Positions 1 through 7,949 are shown, counted from the first letter of the stretch. The stretch: 18,340 nucleotides of DNA from Rickettsia typhi (GCA_945883665.1 CAMCXV010000020.1:1-18340), one strand, 5' to 3'. Numbers and translations: made by a program. Notes: a model not told the origin generated them from the letters alone.

Positions 1-53
1 GTCTTATATAATTCTATTACTCGGTCTCGTAGATCTTGACTATATGCTTTCAT
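1..53 (-). mobile_element. IS630-family transposase, N-terminal fragment (runs off window)
   Basis: The minus strand from the ATG at 51-53 reads MKAYSQDLRDRVIELYK and stays open to the window edge. This is the usual opening of IS630-family transposases, which start with a helix-turn-helix DNA-binding domain. Only 17 codons are inside the window, so it cannot be judged intact or broken. The element's outer end should lie to its right, within about 54-125. The family call rests on recognising this N-terminal pattern alone. Confidence 0.6.
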
Positions 54-125
54 CGTAAATTATCTATAATTTCTTAAATACATTACAATATAATCAATAA
101 TTTACTGTATGTCCATTTTATCTAA

Positions 126-335
126 TACCCTAACGGGTTAGCTATAGCAGGTGATTTAAGCGAAGGGTTATTAGGAAAATTATTTGGCGATAAAGCATAT
201 ATTTTCAAGGAATTTAGGATGAATCTTGAACATACAAGGCATAGAGCACCTCTCAATTTTTTAGTTCATATCATTACTTGCATTGTTAGCTATGCTCTTA
301 CTAAATTAACATATCTAAGAACAGTTTACATCTAA
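126..335 (+). pseudogene. IS982-family transposase remnant, internally deleted
   Basis: One plus-strand frame, without a start codon, runs to the TAA at 333-335. It reads GDLSEGLLGKLFGDKAYI and, a few residues later, LEHTRHRAPLNFLVHIITC. Both blocks are familiar from the C-terminal half of IS982-family transposases: the 'GKLF(A/G)DKGYI' block and the 'IEHSRHRSPxNFLVN' block near the C-terminus. In intact members they are separated by several tens of residues. Here they are joined almost directly, so an internal in-frame deletion is inferred. The N-terminal half is missing. It is a dead fragment next to the IS630 end, marking this edge as a mobile-element graveyard. Confidence 0.6.
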
Positions 336-464
336 TTCTAAACTCTCCTTATCCTAAATTTGCGTTAAGACCTTTTTGTAACGCCTGATCTTGGGCAAAT
401 TCAATATCTTAAATTAATTTTTTAATGATAAGCTTAAAGAAAAGTTAAAAATAAAAAACAGTTA

Positions 465-587
465 AGAAGAGAAACAACACCATGTGTTTTATTTGGATTA
501 CAACATAATTGGGTTGAGAAATTACTCTTTCCTAACCTTCCTAATCAAACCCTGATTGTTATGGGTAAATCCTCTTTTCGAGTATAA
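465..587 (+). pseudogene. IS630-family transposase fragment (DDE core, inactive)
   Basis: The frame ending with TAA at 585-587 reads NWVEKLLFPNLPNQTLIVMG, followed by KSSFRV and the stop. IS630 transposases have 'WVEKxLxPxLxxxQTLIVMDNASFHK' here, and the Asp of MDNA is the second residue of the DDE catalytic triad. In this copy that Asp is Gly, and the frame ends six residues later. It is therefore a non-functional fragment. Upstream sequence in frame has no convincing match and no start codon. It lies in the opposite orientation to the IS630 start at 1-53, so it may be a different copy. Confidence 0.6.
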
Positions 588-600
588 ATATGATACAAAT

Positions 601-623
601 AGTTATGACAAGAAGTCATAACT
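601..623. repeat. Perfect 9-bp hairpin
   Basis: AGTTATGAC (601-609) and GTCATAACT (615-623) form a perfect 9-bp inverted repeat around a 5-nt loop. It sits between the IS remnants and the end of the SCO gene. Neither side has a strong T tract, so terminator function is uncertain; it could equally be an IS end relic. Confidence 0.5.
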
Positions 624-667
624 TGCTTAAAATACCTAATTTAATTTAAAAAATAGTATTTTCTGTT

Positions 668-698
668 GAGTGAATAATAGTGGTTTATTTATTCACTC
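668..698 (-). terminator. Possible terminator hairpin overlapping the SCO stop codon
   Basis: GAGTGAATAA (668-677) and TTATTCACTC (689-698) are a perfect 10-bp inverted repeat with an 11-nt loop. On the minus strand the first arm contains the last SCO codons and the loop begins near its TAA. The downstream tail is A/T-rich but not a clean U run, so this is a weak candidate for ending the hemB-SCO transcript. Confidence 0.35.
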
Positions 699-1314
699 TT
701 ATATATTCAATAATTTCTTCTGCCGAACTATTCAGATAAAAATGCTTCATATATTTGCCATTTTTATCCATTAAATATACAAAAGAAGAGTGATCTATCA
801 TGTAATTACTAGAATTTTCAGCAGCTTCAGATTTAGTATAAAAAACCTTATATAGATCAGCGACATATTTTAAATCTTTCTCGGATCCAGTAAGGCCTAT
901 GAATTTTGAATTAAAATGCCCTAAATATTCTTTGAGCAATGCAGAATTATCCCTTTTAGGATCAATCGTAATAAATATTGGCATTACATCAATTTTATAT
1001 TTCTCCAAAGTAGCAATAATATTTGCTAATTTATTTAGCGTAGTAGGGCAAATATCAGGGCAATAGGTAAATCCAAAATAAACTAAGCTAAAATGTCCTT
1101 TCATCTGCTTGCTATCAAATTTATTACCATCTTGATCAATTAAAGTAAAATTGCCACCTATTGGTATATCTTCTGCAATAGATCCACCTTGACCAGATAA
1201 TGGTTTATTAGGTAATTCTATAAATATCAAAATATATGAGGATACAAGTGCTATAATTATAGCAAGTAGTATGATTATTTTTGTAGTTAACCCAATTTTT
1301 TTATGTTCTTCCAT
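685..1314 (-). CDS. SCO1/SenC family copper chaperone for cytochrome c oxidase
   Basis: A 209-residue membrane-anchored thioredoxin-fold protein. An N-terminal membrane segment (about residues 12-32) would anchor it in the inner membrane with the domain in the periplasm. The SCO copper-binding motif CPDIC (Cys85, Cys89, in FTYCPDICPTTL) and the distal ligand His175 (IDHSSFVYLMD) are both present. SCO proteins deliver or reduce copper at the CuA centre of cytochrome oxidase subunit II. The length is normal for bacterial SCO. The ATG at 1314 lies 18 nt after the hemB stop and has an AGG-containing ribosome site (TTAGGT), so it is probably co-transcribed with hemB. A hairpin overlaps its stop codon. 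The family is clear; the exact role (CuA assembly or thiol redox) is inferred. Confidence 0.93.
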   Translation of the reverse strand: MEEHKKIGLTTKIIILLAIIIALVSSYILIFIELPNKPLSGQGGSIAEDIPIGGNFTLIDQDGNKFDSKQMKGHFSLVYFGFTYCPDICPTTLNKLANIIATLEKYKIDVMPIFITIDPKRDNSALLKEYLGHFNSKFIGLTGSEKDLKYVADLYKVFYTKSEAAENSSNYMIDHSSFVYLMDKNGKYMKHFYLNSSAEEIIEYIRVNK

Positions 1315-1332
1315 AGCATTTTACCTAATAAT

Positions 1333-2310
1333 TTATTTGATCATCTCAGCCACTTCTAAAGCTGCATAAGTAAATATCCCAGATGCCCCAGAACGCTTGA
1401 AACTAACAAGCGATTCTATTATTACTTTTTCCCACTCAAGAGCTCCAGCATTAGAAGCAATTTTGAGCATCGAATATTCGCCACTAACTTGATATGCAAA
1501 AATATGAACATCAAACCTTTTTGAAGCTTCACGTATTACATCCAGATAAGGCATTCCCGGTTTTATCATAATCATATCAGCCCCTTCCTTAATATCTTGC
1601 GCAATTTCACGCATAGCTTCCTTGATATTACGAATATCCATTTGATATGTTGATTTATTTAAATATTCTTTTTTGTCACTGTTTACTGCCTGTCTAAATG
1701 GTCCATAAAAGCTAGAGTTATATTTTGCTGCGTAGGACAGAATATTTACATTAGTAAAGCCATTATCATCAAGCTCTTCCCTAATAGCCATTATCCTACC
1801 ATCCATCATATCAGAAGGAGCTATAATATCTGCCCCAGCTTTTGATAAAACTAATGCTTGATGGGACAAAGCTTCAATCGTTCTGTCATTATCAACATCA
1901 TTATCAATTAAAATACCGTCATGACCATGAATGGTGTAAGGATCAAGTGCTACATCACATGAAATACCTATTTCAATACCATGATTTTTAATAGTTCTAA
2001 TAGCACGACAAACTAAATTATCGAGATTATAAGCCTCATCAGCATTTTCAGATTTTAAATCTTGTTCGATTGATGGAAATAATGCAATTGCTTTAATTCC
2101 TCTAGACGCCGCTTCTTTTGTTGTAATTAACAATTGATCTATTGATTGCCTATAGACTCCTGGCATAGTCTTGATTTCTTGACGTTGATTCTCTCCTTCA
2201 ACTACAAAAATTGGTAATACAAGATCTTCAGGACGAAGAGTAGATTCTGCCATTAAATCACGAAGCCAGCTAGTTCTTCTATTTCTTCTTAATCTAACAA
2301 TTGGGAACAT
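1333..2310 (-). CDS. hemB: Delta-aminolevulinic acid dehydratase (porphobilinogen synthase)
   Basis: The 325-residue protein matches HemB over its whole length. It condenses two 5-aminolevulinate molecules to porphobilinogen, the second shared step of heme synthesis, in the cytoplasm. The two Schiff-base lysines are visible: Lys196 in LSYAAKYNSSFYGPFR and Lys250 in MIMIKPGMPYLD. The metal-site segment reads DVALDPYTIHGHDG (119-132). Zinc enzymes have cysteines at 121, 123 and 131, whereas this copy has Ala, Asp and Asp, so it belongs to the Mg-dependent, cysteine-free class common in alphaproteobacteria. It is the first gene of a two-gene unit with the SCO gene. No strong ribosome site is visible; a TAGG lies about 8 nt upstream of the ATG. 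Confidence 0.97.
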   Translation of the reverse strand: MFPIVRLRRNRRTSWLRDLMAESTLRPEDLVLPIFVVEGENQRQEIKTMPGVYRQSIDQLLITTKEAASRGIKAIALFPSIEQDLKSENADEAYNLDNLVCRAIRTIKNHGIEIGISCDVALDPYTIHGHDGILIDNDVDNDRTIEALSHQALVLSKAGADIIAPSDMMDGRIMAIREELDDNGFTNVNILSYAAKYNSSFYGPFRQAVNSDKKEYLNKSTYQMDIRNIKEAMREIAQDIKEGADMIMIKPGMPYLDVIREASKRFDVHIFAYQVSGEYSMLKIASNAGALEWEKVIIESLVSFKRSGASGIFTYAALEVAEMIK

Positions 2311-2492
2311 ATTTTGCCTAAACCGAGTTTGTTAAAGTAATTATCTCCACAAACTATCATGAAATTCTATAGTCTATATTCTATTTTTAGCATAATTTCT
2401 ATTTAATACAAGTTTCAAGTTATAAAAATCATATTTAAGTACCAAAACATTAATAATTAAATCGGATTTGAGTGTTTCAATATTCCATAAAG

Positions 2493-2522
2493 AAAGCCAC
2501 CCAGAGTTTTCTGAATGGCTTT
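2493..2522 (-). terminator. Rho-independent terminator of the outer-membrane protein gene
   Basis: AAAGCCA (2493-2499) pairs with TGGCTTT (2516-2522). After a 2x2 internal mismatch, an inner CAGA/TCTG stem closes a GTTT loop. The minus-strand copy lies about 40 nt past the stop of the beta-barrel gene and is followed by a T-rich tail (CTTTCTTTAT). On the plus strand an even richer T tract follows, but no plus gene ends here. It separates this gene from the downstream hemB unit. Confidence 0.75.
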
Positions 2523-2562
2523 TTAGTTTTTTAGTAAGTTTTTTGGCTATATAAGAAACAAA

Positions 2563-3192
2563 TTAGATATCAAATCTTACACCAGCTGCAATATGGTGAC
2601 CTTTAACAGTACCAACTGATTTTTCATTTTTTGGACCTTTCATTTTGCCTAGATCTCTATAGCTATATGTTAATTCACCATTTACACCAGATGCGAATTC
2701 TGTTGAAGCACCTAAATGTACGGCGTAAGCAAAATTGTTTTTCTTTTTAAATTTTGCAGAATCAGTAGTAGTGGTACCATTCGGGAAGTTTGAAGTTTTT
2801 GTACTCTTACCACTAACCATGGACATACCAACACCAGCACCAGCAAATATTTTAGCAACACTAACATCAAATAAGTCAACAAAACCATTAACCATTAATG
2901 TATCGGCATGCGCTTTTACTTTTCCAGATAATTTTGCATTATTATCTGTACCTGATATCTTATATGTAGGGTTTACGTAATGATCAAAAGTTAGATCTGC
3001 TCTAACATTATCCATTACATAGTAACCAACACCAAGACCAAGAAATACATCGTTTGTTGATTTTGCGTTTGGAATTTTATCTAGTTTATCCCAACCGACT
3101 TGACCTTTTACATAGAATGTATCTTCCGCTGCATAAACTGTAGAAGTAGCAATAGTTAATGCCGCCGCTGTGGTTAAAAGAATTTTTTTCAT
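2563..3192 (-). CDS. Outer-membrane beta-barrel protein (OmpA-like/porin family)
   Basis: A 209-residue secreted protein. A classic signal peptide (MKKILLTTAAALTIATSTVYA) has a predicted cut after Ala21 or Ala22. The mature part alternates polar and hydrophobic residues as in an eight-strand beta-barrel: opening strand DTFYVKGQVGWDKL, internal strands such as VFLGLGVGYYVM and KIFAGAGVGMSMVSG, and a terminal strand HHIAAGVRFDI. Lysine-rich loops (residues ~90-95 and ~130-150) are likely surface exposed. A strong ribosome site (AAGGAG, 6 nt before the ATG), an upstream inverted repeat and a good terminator indicate a well-expressed single-gene unit. It resembles small surface-antigen barrels of Rickettsiales; ligand and partner are unknown. 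Confidence 0.85.
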   Translation of the reverse strand: MKKILLTTAAALTIATSTVYAAEDTFYVKGQVGWDKLDKIPNAKSTNDVFLGLGVGYYVMDNVRADLTFDHYVNPTYKISGTDNNAKLSGKVKAHADTLMVNGFVDLFDVSVAKIFAGAGVGMSMVSGKSTKTSNFPNGTTTTDSAKFKKKNNFAYAVHLGASTEFASGVNGELTYSYRDLGKMKGPKNEKSVGTVKGHHIAAGVRFDI

Positions 3193-3228
3193 GATAATCT
3201 CCTTAATAATTATTTAAGATTCAAAATA

Positions 3229-3260
3229 TATACATAGCTTAAAGTAATTTTCTATGTATA
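3229..3260. promoter_or_regulatory. 9-bp inverted repeat in the leader of the outer-membrane protein gene
   Basis: TATACATAG (3229-3237) and CTATGTATA (3252-3260) are a perfect 9-bp inverted repeat with a 14-nt spacer, 37-68 nt upstream of the ATG. On the minus strand the distal arm contains TATACA, a possible -10 element. It could be an operator or a 5'-leader stem. No clear -35 box was found. Confidence 0.4.
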
Positions 3261-3420
3261 ATTCCCTACGTACATTGTATTTATAAATCTAAATCTATCA
3301 AACATATTTATCTATAATGACTAAATTAATTTTAACATAATTAACGTTATGTTGTATTATTGCAATAAAGAAGATAGAGCTAACTTGTTATTTATATAAA
3401 TTTAATCTATGTATCTTAGC

Positions 3421-4665
3421 TTAGGATGCTCTTGCTATCATGTAGTTACTTGAAAATGAATGTAATTTTGCCTTTATTACTTCGCCAACATTATAGTTAC
3501 CATCAATTTTTACTGGTATAAAATTCTCTGTATGAGCCATATTATTTTTTTCAACCAAAATATTTACATCTCTACCAAGATTCTGATTAAAAAATTTATG
3601 TAATTCTTTTATTCCTTCTGCTCTTAAAATTGCCGCCCTTTCTTTTCTAATATTCTTAGGTACTTGAGGCATTCTAGCAGCTGGCGTACCTTCCCTTTCT
3701 GAATAAGGGAAAATATGTAAATATTGCAGCCCTGCCTCGGAAATTAATTTTTTTGTATTCTCAAACATCTCATCTGTTTCAGTCGGAAATCCAGCAATAA
3801 TATCAGCGCCAAAAGATACTTCTGGTCTAATAGATCTGAGTTTGTTGCAAAATTCAATTATTTGCTCTCTATTATGGCGACGTTTCATTCTTTTTAAAAT
3901 CATATTATCTCCAGCCTGCAAGCTAATATGAAAATGTGGCATTATTCTTGGGTTATAAGCAATAAGGTCAAACAGATCATCATCTATTTCTGCTACGTCG
4001 ATTGAGGAAAGTCTAAGTCTTTCTAGATTAGGTATCAAAGCTAATATTCTTCTAATCATCTGAGCAAAACTAGGTGTTCCAGGTAGATCAGATCCGTAAG
4101 CAGTTACATCTACACCTGTTAATACTATTTCATGATAATTTTCAGCAACTAAGATTCGAATTTGCTCAGTAACCACTCCAATTGGTACGGATCTACTATT
4201 ACCCCTTCCATATGGTATCATACAAAAAGTACATCTATGGTCACAACCATTTTGTACTTGGATGAAAGCTCTAGCTTTGCCCTCAAAGCTTTTTACTAAG
4301 TGATTTGCCGTTTCTTTAACAGACATAATATCATTAACAGCAACTCTTGCATCTCCAATAAAATAATTAGTACTTGAGAGTTTTTCCTCGTTACCCAAAA
4401 CTTTATCTACCTCAATCATTGACCCAAACATTTCTGGATTATTTTGGGCAGCGCAGCCAGTAACAATTATAGTTTTGGATGGATCTTGTCTTTTTATTTT
4501 ACGAATAGCCTGTCTTGCTTGTTTTTCAGCTTCTTTTGTTACTGCGCAAGTGTTAAATACTACAACATTTTCAAGTTGTGATTTTGCTAAATTATTTTTG
4601 ATAATCTCGCTTTCATAAATATTTAATCTGCATCCGAAAGTTACTACTTCTTGGTTTTTATTCAT
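3421..4665 (-). CDS. mtaB: tRNA (t6A37-C2)-methylthiotransferase MtaB
   Basis: A 414-residue radical-SAM methylthiotransferase, which adds a methylthio group to N6-threonylcarbamoyl-adenosine 37 of ANN-decoding tRNAs. The N-terminal domain has three cluster-binding cysteines: Cys12 (TFGCRLN), Cys40 (NTCAVT) and Cys71 (TGCAAQ). The radical-SAM cysteines are Cys141, Cys145 and Cys148 in NGCDHRCTFCMIPYGRG. FGCRLN with YGRGNSRS separates MtaB from MiaB (GCQMN) and RimO. The last ~60 residues fit a TRAM RNA-binding domain. The ATG overlaps the dapF stop by 4 nt (ATGA), and a GGGGAA ribosome site sits inside the end of dapF, so the two are translationally coupled. Confidence 0.92.
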   Translation of the reverse strand: MNKNQEVVTFGCRLNIYESEIIKNNLAKSQLENVVVFNTCAVTKEAEKQARQAIRKIKRQDPSKTIIVTGCAAQNNPEMFGSMIEVDKVLGNEEKLSSTNYFIGDARVAVNDIMSVKETANHLVKSFEGKARAFIQVQNGCDHRCTFCMIPYGRGNSRSVPIGVVTEQIRILVAENYHEIVLTGVDVTAYGSDLPGTPSFAQMIRRILALIPNLERLRLSSIDVAEIDDDLFDLIAYNPRIMPHFHISLQAGDNMILKRMKRRHNREQIIEFCNKLRSIRPEVSFGADIIAGFPTETDEMFENTKKLISEAGLQYLHIFPYSEREGTPAARMPQVPKNIRKERAAILRAEGIKELHKFFNQNLGRDVNILVEKNNMAHTENFIPVKIDGNYNVGEVIKAKLHSFSSNYMIARAS

Positions 4666-5465
4666 AAATAATATTCCCCAGTAAAAACATATGATGCTGG
4701 ACCAGTCATCAAGATTTGATTATCTTGTTCTTGCATTTTTAAAGAACCTAGTTCAAAAGATACTAGCGCTGCTTTATCAACAAAACCCAGTTTACTTGCA
4801 GCTGCAAAACTAGCAGATGCACCACTGCCACAAGCCATTGTAAAACCCGCACCCCTTTCCCAGACTTTTAAAAAAATAGTATTATCTTCAACTTGGGCAA
4901 AATTTACATTTACTCCATTAGCAAATAAATCATGGTTTTGTAAATTTTTGCCAATGATTTTTTTATCTTTATCACTTAGTTTAGTAAAAATTACAAGATG
5001 AGGATTAGCAACATCCACGCAAATCATTTCTTTTGGTTCTATCCTATATTTTTCAGCTATTTGCCATAATTTTTCTTGTGTTGGCATCCAATCAGTTGAA
5101 AAATTCGCTATACCCATATTAACAGTAATATTATCTGGATCAGAATAGACAGAGTTAATTTTTTTATCGTCAATATTTATTGTCACATCCTTAATTCCAT
5201 ATTTATCAAAAATTAAACGAGATATGCATCTAGAAGCATTACCACAAGCTTTTGCCCTAGACCCATCTTGATTAAAAATATTCATAGAAATAAAATGATC
5301 ATGCTTTGTATAAGTTATAAATTGATCACAACCAATGCCAATTTGACGATTTGAAACAGTAATTACAAAATTTTTTATATCTTCAATCTCTGAAATTAGA
5401 GAATTTTCAACAATAACAAAGTCGTTGCCTAAACCATGCATTTTAATAAAAACAATTTCTTTCAT
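4662..5465 (-). CDS. dapF: Diaminopimelate epimerase
   Basis: The 267-residue protein converts LL- to meso-diaminopimelate, the precursor of peptidoglycan cross-links and lysine. It carries the two-fold DapF architecture and both catalytic cysteines: Cys74 in ACGNASRC and Cys212 in ACGSGASAS. The opening KMHGLGNDFVIVE and NRQIGIGCDQ are standard family blocks. The usual CGNG(A/T)RC and ACGTGA are slightly varied, with both cysteines kept. It leads a two-gene unit with mtaB and is divergent from tspO. No Shine-Dalgarno-like sequence is apparent before the ATG at 5465. Its presence implies retained meso-DAP and so some cell-wall synthesis. Confidence 0.95.
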   Translation of the reverse strand: MKEIVFIKMHGLGNDFVIVENSLISEIEDIKNFVITVSNRQIGIGCDQFITYTKHDHFISMNIFNQDGSRAKACGNASRCISRLIFDKYGIKDVTINIDDKKINSVYSDPDNITVNMGIANFSTDWMPTQEKLWQIAEKYRIEPKEMICVDVANPHLVIFTKLSDKDKKIIGKNLQNHDLFANGVNVNFAQVEDNTIFLKVWERGAGFTMACGSGASASFAAASKLGFVDKAALVSFELGSLKMQEQDNQILMTGPASYVFTGEYYL

Positions 5466-5569
5466 AAATATAATTTTGAAAAAATAGAAAAATATTTCAG
5501 CCGTTATTATACCAAATTTTTATAAGAATTATAGCTTTTTAAAAATTATTCATTTGCAATAAGATATTT

Positions 5570-5585
5570 TCTAGTAGAAACTAGA
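5570..5585. promoter_or_regulatory. Small inverted repeat upstream of tspO
   Basis: TCTAGT (5570-5575) and ACTAGA (5580-5585) form a 6-bp inverted repeat with a 4-nt loop, ending 18 nt before the tspO ATG. Its position suits an operator or leader hairpin, but a repeat this short is not rare in AT-rich DNA. Confidence 0.25.
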
Positions 5586-5603
5586 GTTAAACAGGATAAG
5601 TAT

Positions 5604-6083
5604 ATGATATTTGATAGAAAAAAAGCTCTATATAATTTTGCTTGGATTATCTTATTTCAGTGTATAGGTTTTTGTCTTGGTCAGATAACTAAAATCAACA
5701 TGGATTGGTATAATTCAATTGTAAAATCTTCACTTACACCACCAGGCTTTGTTTTTTCAGTAACTTGGACTGTACTATATATTATTCTAGCATTAGTAGG
5801 AAAGTTTCTTTGGGATAAAAAACAAGAAAAGCAAGTTAAACCATTATTAACATTATTTCTAATTCAGATGATATTGAACTGGATATGGACTCCTATCTTT
5901 TTTGCAATGCATATGACCGGTCTATCCTCCTTGATAATATTAATTATGATTATAATAAATGGCTATATAATGGTAAACTCATTAAACAAATATCATAGAA
6001 TAACATATGCTATGATACCATATTTTTTATGGCTAATCTTTGCGACTTATTTAAATCTAGTAATATGGTTCGAGAATTATTGA
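5604..6083 (+). CDS. tspO: TspO/MBR family tryptophan-rich membrane protein
   Basis: A 159-residue membrane protein with the five-helix TspO/peripheral benzodiazepine receptor pattern. Helices lie near residues 8-25, 45-67, 80-100, 103-124 and 133-155. Family signatures visible are the loop WYNSIVKSSLTPPGFVFSVT and the Trp-rich segments WTVLYI, LNWIWTPIFF and YLNLVIWF. TspO proteins bind porphyrins and sterols and act in porphyrin handling and stress; the mitochondrial homologue is an outer-membrane receptor. The ATG has an AGGA site about 9 nt upstream. Its stop overlaps the stop of the convergent Tim44-like gene by 7 bp. A link to the nearby hemB is suggestive only, as they are 3 kb apart and on opposite strands. 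Confidence 0.92.
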   Translation: MIFDRKKALYNFAWIILFQCIGFCLGQITKINMDWYNSIVKSSLTPPGFVFSVTWTVLYIILALVGKFLWDKKQEKQVKPLLTLFLIQMILNWIWTPIFFAMHMTGLSSLIILIMIIINGYIMVNSLNKYHRITYAMIPYFLWLIFATYLNLVIWFENY

Positions 6084-6721
6084 GGTCTATCAATATTAGT
6101 TAAATACCAAGAAGGGTTTTTGCTTAAAGTACTCTTAGAAAAAGTCCATTCTTCATGTAAATCTTTGATTTTTTCAGTAACATTGCTACCCATCAATAAT
6201 ATTTTGATGAAAATATTATTACCAAACATGTATATCTCAGATATTTGTGCTGAGATTTTTTCTGAATCTTCTGTTAATTCGCCATAATTTGCTGCTATTG
6301 ATTTAAAATTATCAATATATCTTTTATCAACCAGCTCTTCTAACTGTGTATTATCATCATTAAAAGCAGCTTCTAGAATCATTTTAAATGCTAGTTTTGC
6401 CCCATTAACAAAAAGTCTTGCATCAAAAGAAGGAGCTTTATCTAGAACTTCTTGCAATCCTTTTTCGATAGAATCTTTATTTTCCAACAAGATTAAATCT
6501 TTAATTTCTAATTTACTTGGTTTTGAAAAATTAGGTTTTAGAATGTTTGCAGAACCAGTGTAAGTAACGTCTTTGAGAGTTTTACTAAAATTTTCTCCAA
6601 AAAAACTTTTATTTTTTGCGGGATCATCACTCGATGTACTTCCTAAATTAGATATGAGTTTACTTATTATAAAAAAAGCAATTCCTGCGAATATAATAAG
6701 TTCTAAAACCTGACCTGACAT
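6077..6721 (-). CDS. Tim44/TimA-like membrane adaptor protein
   Basis: From the ATG at 6721 the protein has 214 residues: a membrane segment right at the N-terminus (LELIIFAGIAFFIISKLI), a polar linker with SDDPAKNKSFFG, then a soluble domain (about 85-214) matching the Tim44-like fold. Mitochondrial Tim44 tethers Hsp70 to the import channel; alphaproteobacterial TimA proteins are membrane-anchored with poorly known partners. I chose this start because family members begin just before the membrane helix. An ATG 22 codons upstream (6787) is also in frame and would add a short unconserved stretch. Neither start has a strong ribosome site. It converges on tspO with a 7-bp overlap at the stops. 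Confidence 0.8.
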   Translation of the reverse strand: MSGQVLELIIFAGIAFFIISKLISNLGSTSSDDPAKNKSFFGENFSKTLKDVTYTGSANILKPNFSKPSKLEIKDLILLENKDSIEKGLQEVLDKAPSFDARLFVNGAKLAFKMILEAAFNDDNTQLEELVDKRYIDNFKSIAANYGELTEDSEKISAQISEIYMFGNNIFIKILLMGSNVTEKIKDLHEEWTFSKSTLSKNPSWYLTNIDRPQ

Positions 6722-6904
6722 TAATTTAACACCCATATAAATAATTTGATCTATTATAAGTCTAAAAGAATCTTTTTGCAAAGACATTTAACCAATAGAT
6801 CTAGAATCAAATATTTGAATTTTATTTACTGTTAACATACAGGTCGATAAAAACACAGTTCTAGAAATTAATCTTTAATAATTTATTAATTATAAACATT
6901 ATTT

Positions 6905-6934
6905 TTGTAGTTTTCAAAGCAAAGACACTATACT
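6905..6934 (+). promoter_or_regulatory. Candidate promoter of the TerC-family gene
   Basis: TTGTAG (6905-6910), an 18-nt spacer and TATACT (6929-6934), placed so that the transcript would start about 23 nt before the ATG at 6964. The -10 is good (5 of 6) and the -35 weak. Confidence 0.35.
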
Positions 6935-6963
6935 AAACAAATCTCAAAAGAATAAATATTTAT

Positions 6964-7890
6964 ATGACAGAGCAAAATTTTACTTGGATTGTTTTTATAT
7001 CTCTAATTACTGCACTTTTAATCATTGATTTAGGTATTTTAAATAAAAAAGATGAAGTAATTAGTTTTAAAAAAAGCATATATATTAGTCTTTTTTATTT
7101 AGCTATATCATGTTTATTTGGTTTATTTATTTTATATGAGTTTGGACCAGATAAAGCGAGTGAATATTATACGGGATTTCTTTTAGAAAAAGCTATGTCA
7201 CTTGATAATATTTTTGTTATGTCAATGATTTTTACTTTTTTTGAAATTCCCATAAAATACCAGCATAGGGTTTTATTTTGGGGTATATTAGGTGTAATTA
7301 TTTTCAGAGCAATAATGATTTATGTCGGATCATCTCTGATTCAACAATTTGAATGGATATTATTTGTTTTTGCAATAATCCTTATTATCACAGGTTTTAA
7401 AACTTTATACATGGTAGATAAACCAGCTAAAAATATTAAAGATATTTTTATATATAAATTTCTTAGCAAGCATTTAAACCTTTATCCAGAATTAGTAGGT
7501 AATAAGTTTATTATCAAAAAAGATGGTAAATTGTTTTTTACACCTTTGTTTATGGCTCTAATTACCATTGAAGCAATGGATTTAATCTTTGCTGTGGATA
7601 GTATTCCTGCCATTTTTTCAATAACACAAGATAGCTTTATCGTGTATAACTCCAATATTTTTGCAATTTTAGGTTTGAGAGCTTTGTTTTTTTGTCTTGT
7701 AGATATAGTTGAAAGGTTCAGATATATTAAATATTCTCTTGCTATTATTTTAATTCTAATTGGAATAAAAATAATAGTTTCGCATGTAGTAGTAATACCA
7801 AAAATTTTGCCATTAATAATAACAATAATTTTAATATTGATAGGAATTATAGTTTCAATAATAAAAGATAAAGAAGAAAAAGCTAAGTAA
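6964..7890 (+). CDS. TerC/Alx family membrane protein (putative Mn2+ exporter)
   Basis: A 308-residue integral membrane protein with about 8-9 hydrophobic helices. The hallmark acidic motifs of the TerC family are present in the membrane: EKAMSLDN (Asp81) in the first half and EAMDLIFAVDSIPAIF (Asp206, Asp212) in the second. The inverted repeat of helix bundles flanks a cytoplasmic loop around residues 150-190. Characterised members (Alx, MntX-like proteins, YceF/YkoY) export manganese or help metallate exoenzymes; tellurite resistance is only the historical name. The length matches Alx-type proteins. It is a single gene with its own candidate promoter; the ribosome site is weak (AAGA). Confidence 0.88.
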   Translation: MTEQNFTWIVFISLITALLIIDLGILNKKDEVISFKKSIYISLFYLAISCLFGLFILYEFGPDKASEYYTGFLLEKAMSLDNIFVMSMIFTFFEIPIKYQHRVLFWGILGVIIFRAIMIYVGSSLIQQFEWILFVFAIILIITGFKTLYMVDKPAKNIKDIFIYKFLSKHLNLYPELVGNKFIIKKDGKLFFTPLFMALITIEAMDLIFAVDSIPAIFSITQDSFIVYNSNIFAILGLRALFFCLVDIVERFRYIKYSLAIILILIGIKIIVSHVVVIPKILPLIITIILILIGIIVSIIKDKEEKAK

Positions 7891-7949
7891 AATTAATAAT
7901 AGAATACGTAAATTTATCCCTTGACTAAAGGAATAGACAATAGTATTTT

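Noticed and set aside
349..405. Short minus-strand stretch reading FAQDQALQKGLNANLG before a stop, resembling the end of a dehydrogenase
   Set aside because: Fewer than 20 residues are convincing, with a stop just upstream. This is too short to assign, and a chance match is likely.
2735..2980. Plus-strand open frame inside the outer-membrane protein gene
   Set aside because: It is fully antisense to a gene with signal peptide, ribosome site and terminator; no family features or start signals were seen.
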